A stretch of DNA of 64,000 nucleotides from Firmicutes bacterium ADurb.Bin193 (GTDB lineage Bacteria; Bacillota; Clostridia; Monoglobales; Firm-18), in NCBI GenBank assembly GCA_002070105.1, contig MWCQ01000002.1:1-64000 (forward strand). Direction: 5' to 3'. Shown in pieces: positions 1 through 10,870 of this stretch. The translations under genes and the position numbers were made by a program. Position 1 is the stretch's first letter; every line of letters begins with the position of its first letter. The notes under the pieces were generated by a model. The model worked only from the letters and a program-made list of their open reading frames with translations, made no database searches and had not been told where the DNA came from.

Positions 1-70
1 CATCGCCGTTTCCGAGCGGTTTTGCGAGGAAAATTTCGGCGGCGCGATAAATTCCACGCGGAGCGTATAA
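1..70 (+). CDS. 3' end of an unidentified gene (partial)
   Basis: An open frame enters from the left edge (codon phase starting at base 2) and stops with TAA at 68-70, giving 22 C-terminal residues ending GGAINSTRSV. The stop sits inside the stem of a strong palindrome, as expected for a gene end, and the gene converges on ligA. The fragment is too short to assign a family. It could be a chance frame, but composition and terminator placement favour a real gene. Confidence 0.4.
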   Translation, partial: IAVSERFCEENFGGAINSTRSV

Positions 71-92
71 TAATCGCACGCGATTATTATAC
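65..92. terminator. Bidirectional terminator between the left-edge gene and ligA
   Basis: Two 13-base arms (65-77 and 80-92, GTATAATAATCGC and its complement) are separated by AC. The palindrome lies between the convergent stops of the left-edge gene and ligA. The arms are AT-rich, so T-runs are present on both strands. Confidence 0.6.
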
Positions 93-105
93 AACATTTA
101 TAATG

Positions 106-2208
<2,103 letters not shown>

Positions 2209-2317
2209 TTACCGCTTTGCTGTTTTATAATTGTGCGCGACGCAATAAATTAAAAGTATAAAATATATAAATATTTATGTTTATTATACCAAAAATTTCT
2301 TCGCTTAACAAGGGGGT

Positions 2318-2992
2318 TTAGCGCTGAATATTGGCATAAGCGGAAGGAACCTTACCCACAATAATCGTCTGCGACACGGGAACGCTTGAATCTATGCTTG
2401 CGGTCGCCGCGCCGGCAGGCATTATCGCCGTAACCTGCATATTTATCAAAAGCATGACCTCATGCTTTGTCTGATTTATTCCCGCACTTTCGAATGTATT
2501 TGTAAAGTCTACCTGTATTGTGCCCACGGTTACAAGTTTTATCGGTATTCTCGGCCCCCGCCCCGCAAGAAACTCGTTGTTGAAAAGATTACCCAAAGGT
2601 ATACCTATGCTTTGAATATTCAAATCGTTGACCCTGTTTTGTATTGAGGTTATAATAAGCGCTTTTACCGTATTCATCTTTGCCGTATCTGCGGTTATTG
2701 CGCATATATCTCCGTTTTCGTCTTTTTGTATCGTATAAAGCTCGTTGTAATTGATAGCGCCCGAAGCAAGCTGGTTTGATATTTCCTCGTTTACGATTAT
2801 TGTTCCGATACCCTTTGCGCGCGCCTCGGCTATGGAAAAAGCAAGTGGTATAAAATGAAGCTTTAATGTCTGTATTATAATGGTTATAACCGCAAATATA
2901 ATAAGTAATATAAAAAGTATTCTAAACTTTATTCTGTTCCTTCTTATCAGATAACCGAAATGCGAGCCGAACCTTTTTGCTATTATCCTCAA
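2318..2992 (-). CDS. yunB: Sporulation protein YunB
   Basis: Resembles YunB, a membrane-anchored protein of unknown biochemical role needed for proper sporulation in Bacillus and under the mother-cell factor sigma-E there. A basic N-terminus is followed by one hydrophobic segment (about residues 22-45) and a roughly 180-residue extracytoplasmic part with the family-like segment IPLGNLFNNEFLAGRGPRIP. An in-frame GTG at 3001 overlaps the G-rich Shine-Dalgarno (GGGGGG), so the TTG at 2992, eight bases downstream of it, is the better start (224 aa). The upstream AT-rich stretch (CATATTATAAG) could be a sporulation-sigma -10 element, but I cannot prove this. Confidence 0.85.
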   Translation of the reverse strand: MRIIAKRFGSHFGYLIRRNRIKFRILFILLIIFAVITIIIQTLKLHFIPLAFSIAEARAKGIGTIIVNEEISNQLASGAINYNELYTIQKDENGDICAITADTAKMNTVKALIITSIQNRVNDLNIQSIGIPLGNLFNNEFLAGRGPRIPIKLVTVGTIQVDFTNTFESAGINQTKHEVMLLINMQVTAIMPAGAATASIDSSVPVSQTIIVGKVPSAYANIQR

Positions 2993-3103
2993 ACAAAACA
3001 CCCCCCAGTCTTTTGCCCTATACTTATAATATGCTTGAAGAATTAAAAATGTGTGGGGGAGTAAAAATATAGATAAGGCAGAGGTTTGGGCATTAACACT
3101 ATA

Positions 3104-3139
3104 ATTGCAAAAAAGCCGCCGAGGCGGCTTTTTTGCAAT
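3104..3139. terminator. Strong terminator ending the type IV pilus operon
   Basis: Seventeen-base arms (3104-3120 and 3123-3139) separated by GA, with a GC-rich core (GCCGCC/GGCGGC) flanked by A6 and T6 so that it works on both strands. It lies 40 bases after the last pilus-operon gene (minus strand), and no other candidate terminator of similar strength separates the twelve pil genes. Confidence 0.9.
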
Positions 3140-3178
3140 TCTTATTTTGATATACGCTTATTCAATATAACAATCAGG

Positions 3179-6100
3179 CTAATTCATTCTTAAAACCTTT
3201 TCGGGAACTACTATTATATTGAAATTCTTTTGCACGGTTACTTCGGTTCCTTCGGGAGCCTTATAATTTATTGTAACCGAGTTTTTAATATTATTTACCT
3301 TGTCGGGGGATGTTATATAATTCTTAAGCTTTACTTTGAATACATATTCGTTTGATGAGGCCTCGGCGTTTGCAAAGCCAGACTCCAGACTTTTCGGATT
3401 TGCGTTGGTCTGAAGCGGCGCCGATACATTTGAAGTCGGTGAAACCCCTGAGGCATATTGATTCGTCAGGGGCAAATTGCCCGTGCCCGGCAACGGTTCG
3501 AACAATTCAAGCGCAGCCTCTTTGTTAAGTTTAAAGCTAACCTTAACATCGTTTCCGTCTTCGGGTAATCCCGCCGAATAGTAGATATAATCACCCGCAA
3601 AATAGGTCTGAGTGTTGCCGAAGCTTGCAATACCGTTTGACCGTTTGGGATATATTCCGCCTTTTAAGTTTACATTAAGCGCGGTAAGCTCAACATCATC
3701 CTCTTCAACGATTTCTATCAGCTCAACCTCTTCGCCGGGAAGAATCAGTGCGGTTTTATTGCCGCCCGCCGCAATTTGAGATGTCGCGTTAAGCACAGTC
3801 CTTTTGCCGACTATAACCCTTCCGCCGACATTAACTGTGGACGGGCTGTTGAAGGTCAAATCACGCATAACAATCAAATCTCCGTTTGTTGCCGTCAGTT
3901 GTACTGCCTGATTGCCAACAAGGCTTCCCACATAAATATCGTTTACCGCCGTAATCTGTGTAGTCTGATTTACGACAAGATTGCCTTTTACATAAACGGT
4001 ATCGGCGGTTACTGTTGCGCCCTGGTTGAGAGTCAGCGAATCCAGATACATACAGCCCTCAACGGTAAGCGTACTTGTAGAATTAATGGTTACATCTTTC
4101 CCATAAAAATTCCCGCCCTCGCCGTTTACCTTATTGACGGTCAGATTTAACGATTGATTCGCCATTAAGTTGTTTTTTACTATAAGGTTTCCGTATATTA
4201 CGACGCTACTTGAGGAGTTTACGGTTATATTGTCAACTATAAGCGTAACGGATTTTGTCGGCGAACCCAAGGTCATGTTTTTTGAAATGGTAAGGTTGTT
4301 GGTTTTTATAATCACATTATTGCCGGAGATTCCCGAAACAATGCTTACAAGCTGGTCCACCGTTCTGTTGTTGTATATTTGCGCATTTTTTTCGAATGCG
4401 TCCTCTTCGCTTTTTTTCAGGCGCCTAAAATATTTACCGTAATCGAATACCGCTTTCTTTAAGAATTTATATTCCGATACCGTTACGGGGGATGAGTAAA
4501 TTGTCGATTTCGCACTGTGGTCGGTGTAAATTGTATTTGTCGGATTGGGAATACTTTTTCTTTGGCTCTTGTTGATTACAAAGTAGGGCCTTGTTCCGCC
4601 GCTTTCATCCATTCCCTCATATCTGATTGTACGGGTTGTGCCGTCTACTTTTATCAGTACATCCGCATTATTTGTATCAAAGGACAGATTTTCAAATGTA
4701 ACATAACCTTCCCCGTCAGCGGTACCCTGCGTCTGAGGGTTTATAATAAACTCCTTAATCAGTTCACCGTTTAAATCAGTTACCATTATCCTCTCTTCCG
4801 TTATGCCCGCAAGTCGTTTGTATGTAACGGAAAGAAGATAGCTGTTTTCCGTTTCGGTCGGAACGATTGAAACGCTTTTTACCAGAAGCCCGCCCTCAAT
4901 CGGAGACGGTGCGGGTGAAGGCGTGGGAGAAGATGTCGCCGACGGCGCTTCGTTCTCGTCCAACAGAACCGATGTCATTTGTCCGCCCGCATCTATTCTG
5001 AATGTGCTGCTGTTACCCGAACCCTTTATATTTCCCCCGACTGCAACCCTTCCGCCGACATTAACCAGTATATTCGTCGATGAAAACTCGCCCTCTATGA
5101 TTAAATCACCGTAGGGACAGTTAACCGTCGTAAATAGTGTTGTAACATAGCTGCCGAAGAAAATCTCTTTCTGCACGGTATAAACCTGATCATAAGCATT
5201 ACCGGTTACATTTCCGCCGACAAACAGACGGTCGGCATATATATTGGTTTTAGCCGAAATCTCTAAATTATCCCGTACAAACATAAGTGAGCCGACATCA
5301 AGGGTAGTGTCGTAAGCTTCGTTTAAAACGCTTCCGTTTATAATAAGCGATTCACAGCCAATGGTCATGTTTTGGGTTATACTGAGCTGATCGTATATGT
5401 AAATCAAATCGGATACCGATATATCCGTACCGTAAACAATATTTGAAAGACTTTCGCAGACTATAAGATCCCGGGCGTTTATGTATGTTCTCTGCTTAAT
5501 GAAAATACTTTCGTTAGCGTAGAAGGTCCCCGCAACATTGAAGGTTGTGTCGTATGCTTCACTGGTCAGGTCACCGGCTATCGTAAACTCGTCACAATTA
5601 ACAGTAAGTAATTGTTTTATTGAAAGGTCCTTATGGAAATATGCAAAATCCGCGGCGGTAATCCCTGTATTATAGCCGTTTGCCGTAATTGTTCCTCCGG
5701 CAATAAAGCTGTTTGACTGCACAACATAGGGCGCACTGTTTAAAGTAAAGTCTTTGGATATGTAAATCATGTTTTCGGCATCGAAGGCAGCCATCGAACT
5801 TAAAGTATCCTCGCAGTCGATATACAGATTTCCGTCCGTCTGTACCGATGTCTTTTTAGCCGTTATGGTAGTTGTGTTACTGCTTATATTATCCAGTATT
5901 ATAATATTACCGTAAACCGTAAGGGACTTGCTCCCCGTGCCGGTCTGCAAATCCCCGATTATAAGGGTAACAGACTTTGATAGATTCCCGAAGGTGTAAT
6001 TGGTGGTTAGATTCAGCGTCGCAATCTTAACCGTTATATTGTCTGTAGCGGCATTAATCTTATTGTTAAGGTCACTTACGCTTGTTGCCGTAACAACGCC

Positions 6101-6490
6101 CACTCCGTTTCTTATGTTTTGGAGATATGCATCATTTTGACCTAAAATATCGGTTTTTTCCTCCACGGCAAGCCCGGTAATAAGCTGTTCTTCTTCGTAT
6201 TCGTCCATCTCTTCAAGGAAATAATCTTTATAATCGGATATAGCCGATCTTAAATTGCTTATCTTCTGAACCGTCACGGTCCCCGGCACACTTGTAGCCG
6301 TTGCAGTGTTATCCTGATAGATTTTGGATATACTTGAAGGAACGCTGACCCTTTCACTTTCGGTGGTCGCTATGTAAGGTAATATGGGCGTGGACAACGC
6401 GATAAGCTGATACAACAGAAAAATTGCAACAGCTACTATCACCGTCACAGCCAACACAGTCCGTAAAGACTTCCCTTTGTACTTTAGCAT
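3179..6490 (-). CDS. Giant repeat-rich membrane-anchored protein, last gene of the pilus operon
   Basis: I do not recognise a characterised family. The 1103 residues begin with a short basic segment and one hydrophobic signal-anchor (about 9-31), with no prepilin cleavage motif. The body consists of many short beta-rich repeats of the type I-x-G-N-L-x-V-x-x-x-L (for example VIYGNLIVKNNL), suggesting a right-handed beta-solenoid like polymer-forming or adhesin domains. A Thr/Ser/Pro-rich linker (SPTPSPAPSP, about 520) separates two related halves: both contain a Tyr-x-(D/N) lead-in, a KSVTLI strand and a YGN turn. There is no sortase signal or SLH domain. A strong AAGGAGG precedes the ATG. As the last gene of the pil operon and next to another large repeat protein it is probably a pilus-associated adhesin or assembly factor; this is inference from position. 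Confidence 0.7.
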   Translation of the reverse strand: MLKYKGKSLRTVLAVTVIVAVAIFLLYQLIALSTPILPYIATTESERVSVPSSISKIYQDNTATATSVPGTVTVQKISNLRSAISDYKDYFLEEMDEYEEEQLITGLAVEEKTDILGQNDAYLQNIRNGVGVVTATSVSDLNNKINAATDNITVKIATLNLTTNYTFGNLSKSVTLIIGDLQTGTGSKSLTVYGNIIILDNISSNTTTITAKKTSVQTDGNLYIDCEDTLSSMAAFDAENMIYISKDFTLNSAPYVVQSNSFIAGGTITANGYNTGITAADFAYFHKDLSIKQLLTVNCDEFTIAGDLTSEAYDTTFNVAGTFYANESIFIKQRTYINARDLIVCESLSNIVYGTDISVSDLIYIYDQLSITQNMTIGCESLIINGSVLNEAYDTTLDVGSLMFVRDNLEISAKTNIYADRLFVGGNVTGNAYDQVYTVQKEIFFGSYVTTLFTTVNCPYGDLIIEGEFSSTNILVNVGGRVAVGGNIKGSGNSSTFRIDAGGQMTSVLLDENEAPSATSSPTPSPAPSPIEGGLLVKSVSIVPTETENSYLLSVTYKRLAGITEERIMVTDLNGELIKEFIINPQTQGTADGEGYVTFENLSFDTNNADVLIKVDGTTRTIRYEGMDESGGTRPYFVINKSQRKSIPNPTNTIYTDHSAKSTIYSSPVTVSEYKFLKKAVFDYGKYFRRLKKSEEDAFEKNAQIYNNRTVDQLVSIVSGISGNNVIIKTNNLTISKNMTLGSPTKSVTLIVDNITVNSSSSVVIYGNLIVKNNLMANQSLNLTVNKVNGEGGNFYGKDVTINSTSTLTVEGCMYLDSLTLNQGATVTADTVYVKGNLVVNQTTQITAVNDIYVGSLVGNQAVQLTATNGDLIVMRDLTFNSPSTVNVGGRVIVGKRTVLNATSQIAAGGNKTALILPGEEVELIEIVEEDDVELTALNVNLKGGIYPKRSNGIASFGNTQTYFAGDYIYYSAGLPEDGNDVKVSFKLNKEAALELFEPLPGTGNLPLTNQYASGVSPTSNVSAPLQTNANPKSLESGFANAEASSNEYVFKVKLKNYITSPDKVNNIKNSVTINYKAPEGTEVTVQKNFNIIVVPEKVLRMN

Positions 6491-6572
6491 ATTTTTACCC
6501 CTCCTTCTTTTCTCCCTAAGGAAAACAACAGCTACACCCGGATTCTTCGGTGCCTTCGTATCTATAATGATT

Positions 6573-8846
6573 TTATCCTATTTCACGATAATCTTCAACA
6601 ACTACATTTTTTTGCGATTTAAGCTCGATTTCAATGCTGTCGGGGTCAGCCTCCGATATTCCGCCCTTTGTAAACGCCCTCATAACATCCAAATCAAGTT
6701 TAATGGCTTTTATGACATTACTTTCATTGTATATAAACTTTTTATCGCCCGCGCCTTTAAATATAACGCTTCCTCCCGCGGAAACCGCACCGCGAAACTC
6801 GCCGTCGGTGTCACCGCTTATGATAATGTTTCCCCTTGCGAACAAAAGCCCGCCCTTGCCGTCAATATCGCTCATATTAACATTAAGGTCGCCGCCGCTT
6901 GACTTTAATACAATGTCATCGACGCTTGATAAGTCCGCATTCATATCAATACTGAAGTCAACAAGGGTTGAAAATTCAGGCGACGGCTTACGCTGAGTAT
7001 CCGTTGCCACTATCCATGATTCCGTGTTGTATCTGTCCTTCCACACCTGTTTTAGAAAATTAAGCGTGTCGCTTCCGTAGATATGGTCAAAATCACACAT
7101 AAGCCCGCTTGAGTAGGCGGTTGTCTGTTTGTCCTCCTCACTTAAAGTTAGAGGATAGTACAGCTTTCCGTTTGCGGGGAGCACCCCGAGGGAATAGCCG
7201 TATACCAGTCCGCCGTTGTTTGTACCAATGTTTATTATATCGTTGCCGAGGTGGGGATTGTAGTCAAAAACTCCTTCGATCTCATGGTAGTTTATCAAAT
7301 AATCCTTAAACCGCCTTACCCTCGCATCACCCGTGCTGTTGGGGTGGCTTCCCATTTTCCCCGAAAAGACGGGGTAATCATAAAGCTCTCCGTCAAGGCT
7401 GAGCTTAAAGTTGTTGTCAAAATTAGCGGCGATATCCTCGCCCTCGAAATAGTACCTGTATATCTTGTGGTTTTCGCCTATTCCAAGGCTTTCGCCTGTT
7501 TTATAGGGCGTATCCCTGTACGGGTCAACGGTGTAGATAACATTGCTGTTATATGCCACACCTGATACAACCACATATTTTCCGATATTGATCGTCGAAC
7601 TTGCGAATAAATCGTTATAGGCGATAGACGAGCTTCTGTTTGCGAATTTATCATTTTCATAAATGGTGTCGGGCCCTGAGCTAAAGCCTATAAGACTCCC
7701 CGAAACGGATATGTTTCCGCCGGAGCCGTTAACCTCAAGGTCGTCCTTTATCAGTGTGCTTCCCAAAATAGTAATACTGTTTCCGTTTGAAAACTCCTCG
7801 GTTTGTATCGACTCGGCAAAAACATACGGAACCATGGGGTTTGTGCCGATGCTGTCAACATGCTCCGATAGTTCGCTGTTTTCCACATCTATTTCAATGG
7901 AGGAATTGTCGCCGAAGGTATGGATATATGAATCCGTGACCGTTTCGCCCCTTATTTCTATGCTTCCGCTTTGGGTTGTAAGTCCGAACCGGGATAGGTT
8001 AAGACTGTCTATAACCCTTTGGTTTACGCCCGCAATAATTCCGCCGTAGCTGTGCCCCGTCGCATTCGTTCCTTCGCTTCGGAAGTTGTTTGTCCCCCAC
8101 GCATAAACGGCGTCGGCCTTTTTGTATATCGGTGCGCTGTTTTCCGAGCTCCATATAGTAACCTTGCCTCCGACCGCTATGACATCGCCCTCGGCTGTCA
8201 CGGCCCGCATCCATACGGGATTTCTTCTTTTCAAAACTATGGTCTTAATGCTTACCGAAGCCTCTCTTAAAAGCCTGAACTTTGCAATAATTCTTTTTTT
8301 CTCAACACCCTCGGTTTTCTCTGCCTCAACGGTTACATACAGCTTCGTTTTGGGGTCTAATATCAGGTCTAAATCGTATGAGGGAATTTGTATATCCACA
8401 ATACCGCTTATTGTATTTTTAAGGCCTATAATAGCCTTCCTGCCGTTTTCCTCCTCTTCGTCACTGCATATATATCGGTTAAAGCTGTCACAGTAAACCC
8501 TCTCATACTCTCTTCGAAAAGCCTCCTCATCAAAGATTTCAAGCCCCGTTTCCGGGTCAAAGGAGGTTGCGAACGCTCTGATATCATCGCGGACCGACTC
8601 TGTATAATCCCTTGCTGTCTCCTGCCCTTTTCTCACTACTTTTTCGATTTCCATGTGTGCCGCGGCAATGCTTGCCTCCGTTTCGTAAAACATCAGATTC
8701 CTTTTCAAAACGGAAGCGGAAATCCTTGTATTCATAAGTGTAAAGGTTAACAGACCTACACCAAGGATTCCTGTAAGCATTATGGCAATCAAAACATACA
8801 GATATGCAAATCCACTTTTGTCGGAAACTGATTTATTATAATTCAT
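6573..8846 (-). CDS. Large pilin-like (PilX/GspK-type) protein with repeat-rich ectodomain
   Basis: 757 residues. The N-terminus has a class III-like prepilin signal: a short leader ending SG, then FAYLYVLIAIMLTGILG, a hydrophobic helix continuing into an amphipathic helix (about residues 12-60). The fifth mature position, usually Glu, is Tyr, a deviation shared with tip pseudopilins such as GspK, which also tend to be large. The rest is extracytoplasmic, with beta-strand repeats similar in style to the next gene (GSTLIKDDLEVNGSGGNISV). It sits between a minor pilin gene (51 bases upstream) and the 1103-residue protein (82 bases downstream). A pilus-tip or initiation subunit is the likely role. 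The pilin-like start is visible; the tip function is inferred. Confidence 0.7.
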   Translation of the reverse strand: MNYNKSVSDKSGFAYLYVLIAIMLTGILGVGLLTFTLMNTRISASVLKRNLMFYETEASIAAAHMEIEKVVRKGQETARDYTESVRDDIRAFATSFDPETGLEIFDEEAFRREYERVYCDSFNRYICSDEEEENGRKAIIGLKNTISGIVDIQIPSYDLDLILDPKTKLYVTVEAEKTEGVEKKRIIAKFRLLREASVSIKTIVLKRRNPVWMRAVTAEGDVIAVGGKVTIWSSENSAPIYKKADAVYAWGTNNFRSEGTNATGHSYGGIIAGVNQRVIDSLNLSRFGLTTQSGSIEIRGETVTDSYIHTFGDNSSIEIDVENSELSEHVDSIGTNPMVPYVFAESIQTEEFSNGNSITILGSTLIKDDLEVNGSGGNISVSGSLIGFSSGPDTIYENDKFANRSSSIAYNDLFASSTINIGKYVVVSGVAYNSNVIYTVDPYRDTPYKTGESLGIGENHKIYRYYFEGEDIAANFDNNFKLSLDGELYDYPVFSGKMGSHPNSTGDARVRRFKDYLINYHEIEGVFDYNPHLGNDIINIGTNNGGLVYGYSLGVLPANGKLYYPLTLSEEDKQTTAYSSGLMCDFDHIYGSDTLNFLKQVWKDRYNTESWIVATDTQRKPSPEFSTLVDFSIDMNADLSSVDDIVLKSSGGDLNVNMSDIDGKGGLLFARGNIIISGDTDGEFRGAVSAGGSVIFKGAGDKKFIYNESNVIKAIKLDLDVMRAFTKGGISEADPDSIEIELKSQKNVVVEDYREIG

Positions 8847-8897
8847 ATCGGCACATCCCTTTGCGTTTCAGATGCGATTTATATCGTGCGTAAAAGC

Positions 8898-9707
8898 TTA
8901 TCGATACCTGTAAAATACTCTTTTTGAATTGACCTTATATTCCTTGTTTGTAGCAATATGCCGAACGCTTATCGTTATGTCGGATGTGGCAACACTTCCC
9001 GTGCGGTTGTCTTCACCACCAACCATGTTGTTGTAGATTGTCCAGACTCCCGGTGATTCCGCGCTCATTTCAACCGAAACGGGACCGCCCTGCTCAACAT
9101 CCGTAATGTAGACGGTTTTGTCGTTGGCGGCTTTGTTCTGCAAAATAAGCTTTACATTGCCCTGCCCGCCTATTACGCGTATATGTCTAAAGTCTACATC
9201 TGCAAGTGTCGTACTGCCTGTTATAATACCTTCGGGTTTGAACTCTATTACAATCTCTGTTTTGTCGGGCGGAATTGAAACAGGATAATTCAGCTGGTCC
9301 ACAAGTGCGTTTGTGAATACGAGCACGCCATCGGTGCCTGCGTCAATCGTAAAAAGAAGTCCGTCCGCCTCAAGCTTCTGCAAGTCTCCGAAGCTCTCCA
9401 TTACATCGCCCTCAATGATTTCCACGGTTCTTTTTACCTCAAACGCTTTGCTGATGTTGTAAAGGACATATTCGGATTCAAGAATAGGCTCATTAACCCG
9501 CGGAACGGCGATTTCCTCATCGCTCATAGCCTCAATAATGCGGTTTGCGATGGCATACCCCTCTATTGCCGTTCCGGAGGTTTCGCCGCCCTTAACGGAT
9601 GATATAAACATCCCTGTAATAGGCACGACAAACACACCAAGCACCGCAATCGCTATTAAGACCTCAACAAGCGTAAAGCCTTTCCTGCAACCGATATGAC
9701 TATTCAT
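8898..9707 (-). CDS. Type IV minor pilin, PilV-like
   Basis: A 269-residue prepilin. The leader MNSHIGCRKG is followed by the cleavage site G|FTLVE and a hydrophobic helix VLIAIAVLGVFVVPITGM, so PilD should cut after Gly10 and methylate the new N-terminus. Glu5 of the mature protein is present. The remainder is a beta-rich globular domain with no recognised subfamily. Its start overlaps the end of the pilO-like gene by 8 bases, implying translational coupling. It is larger than typical major pilins (about 150 aa), which fits a minor pilin with an adhesive or assembly role. Confidence 0.85.
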   Translation of the reverse strand: MNSHIGCRKGFTLVEVLIAIAVLGVFVVPITGMFISSVKGGETSGTAIEGYAIANRIIEAMSDEEIAVPRVNEPILESEYVLYNISKAFEVKRTVEIIEGDVMESFGDLQKLEADGLLFTIDAGTDGVLVFTNALVDQLNYPVSIPPDKTEIVIEFKPEGIITGSTTLADVDFRHIRVIGGQGNVKLILQNKAANDKTVYITDVEQGGPVSVEMSAESPGVWTIYNNMVGGEDNRTGSVATSDITISVRHIATNKEYKVNSKRVFYRYR

Positions 9708-10791
9708 AATTCACTTCAACATCCCCGCTTGTTATGTTTTGCGTTACCCTCTTGATTCCGTCGGGACCCGTAACGGTAACGCTGACCTTCCTTCCGGAGT
9801 CGTTATAAACATTAAGCAGTATCCTCGACATGTCGTCATCGGACAAAATTGCGTTGGAGAACACCACAACCGAGATGTCTTTCCCCACCGGGGAGAATTC
9901 AACCATTGCATTGGGCTCGGTCTTGGGATATACATCCCTCGGAGTCCTGTATCTGTAATAGAATTTTCCGTCCCTTGTGGCAAAATAAAGGTTAATCCAG
10001 TTTGTCTTGTTTCCGTCCGCAAAGATTTCTGTCTGCTTATTCTTTCCGACTATTATGTTTGCCGCATCGTCGGTGTTGCTGTTCATTATGATGTAAAAAT
10101 CATAAGGCTTCACTCTGGGCGTTTGTCTGTCGGCGACGGAGTCTGCCTCATCGCCACTTGATTTTGGCAGGAAATCCGCCCCGCCTTCGAAGATGCTGAA
10201 CAGGTCTACCTTGCCCTTAAAGGGATAGTCTTCAAGTATTCTGGGCGGTGCGGGGCTTTTCAGATAGCCGTAAAAGGCTACGACCGCGCTTCCGTCAAGG
10301 TTGTTGTCAACGCCCTTAAAGCTGAGCTGTTTTATCCCGACCCGCTCGCTGTTGTTGTTCAGAAGATTTACAAATGAACGGATTGCAAGGTAGTCCCCTT
10401 TGAACGAAAACTTTATGTTCATGTATATTCCGCCGGCTGTTTTGTGCTTCTCAACGGCGTCAAAGCTTATGTTGCTAATATTAACGCCCGCCTTATCCGA
10501 CAGGATTTTAAGCATATTCAAAGCGTTTTCCTGCGGTAACTCCTTCGGGAAAAGTCCGCCGAAGCTTAAATACTTGTTCTTTATTTGAAATTCCTGTTCT
10601 TCAAGCTGTAAAAGCGTCATGCCTATGGATTCAATATCATGAAGCTCCTGCTGCGAGTATTCAAGCGCCTTCCTTGCGGACTTTAAATTATCATGCACTG
10701 TTTTGAAATACGCAAGATTAATAGCCGTTGCCAGAATTAAGACAACAAGAATGAAAATTGCAGCTTTATTTTTAGCTAAACCTGTGACCAT
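9700..10791 (-). CDS. pilO: PilO-like inner-membrane assembly protein with an extra C-terminal domain
   Basis: PilO partners PilN and PilM in the membrane alignment complex of type IV pili. A single transmembrane helix (about residues 10-28) is followed by a coiled coil (about 30-70) and the PilO-like alpha/beta core ending near residue 200. At 363 residues it is much longer than usual PilO (about 200): residues roughly 215-363 form an extra domain (with the KPYDFYIIMNSNTDDAANI segment and a beta-rich tail) that I cannot assign. A GGAG-containing Shine-Dalgarno precedes the ATG. Position directly after pilN supports the call. The extra domain may compensate for the missing outer-membrane PilP/PilQ partners in a Gram-positive cell (inference). 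Confidence 0.8.
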   Translation of the reverse strand: MVTGLAKNKAAIFILVVLILATAINLAYFKTVHDNLKSARKALEYSQQELHDIESIGMTLLQLEEQEFQIKNKYLSFGGLFPKELPQENALNMLKILSDKAGVNISNISFDAVEKHKTAGGIYMNIKFSFKGDYLAIRSFVNLLNNNSERVGIKQLSFKGVDNNLDGSAVVAFYGYLKSPAPPRILEDYPFKGKVDLFSIFEGGADFLPKSSGDEADSVADRQTPRVKPYDFYIIMNSNTDDAANIIVGKNKQTEIFADGNKTNWINLYFATRDGKFYYRYRTPRDVYPKTEPNAMVEFSPVGKDISVVVFSNAILSDDDMSRILLNVYNDSGRKVSVTVTGPDGIKRVTQNITSGDVEVNYE

Positions 10792-10870
10792 TTTTAATCT
10801 CCACTCCCTTTGCGCCGCACAATTTCAGCGGCTTTGAGATTAATTTCCCTTCGGGTTTTTGTATCGGTAA

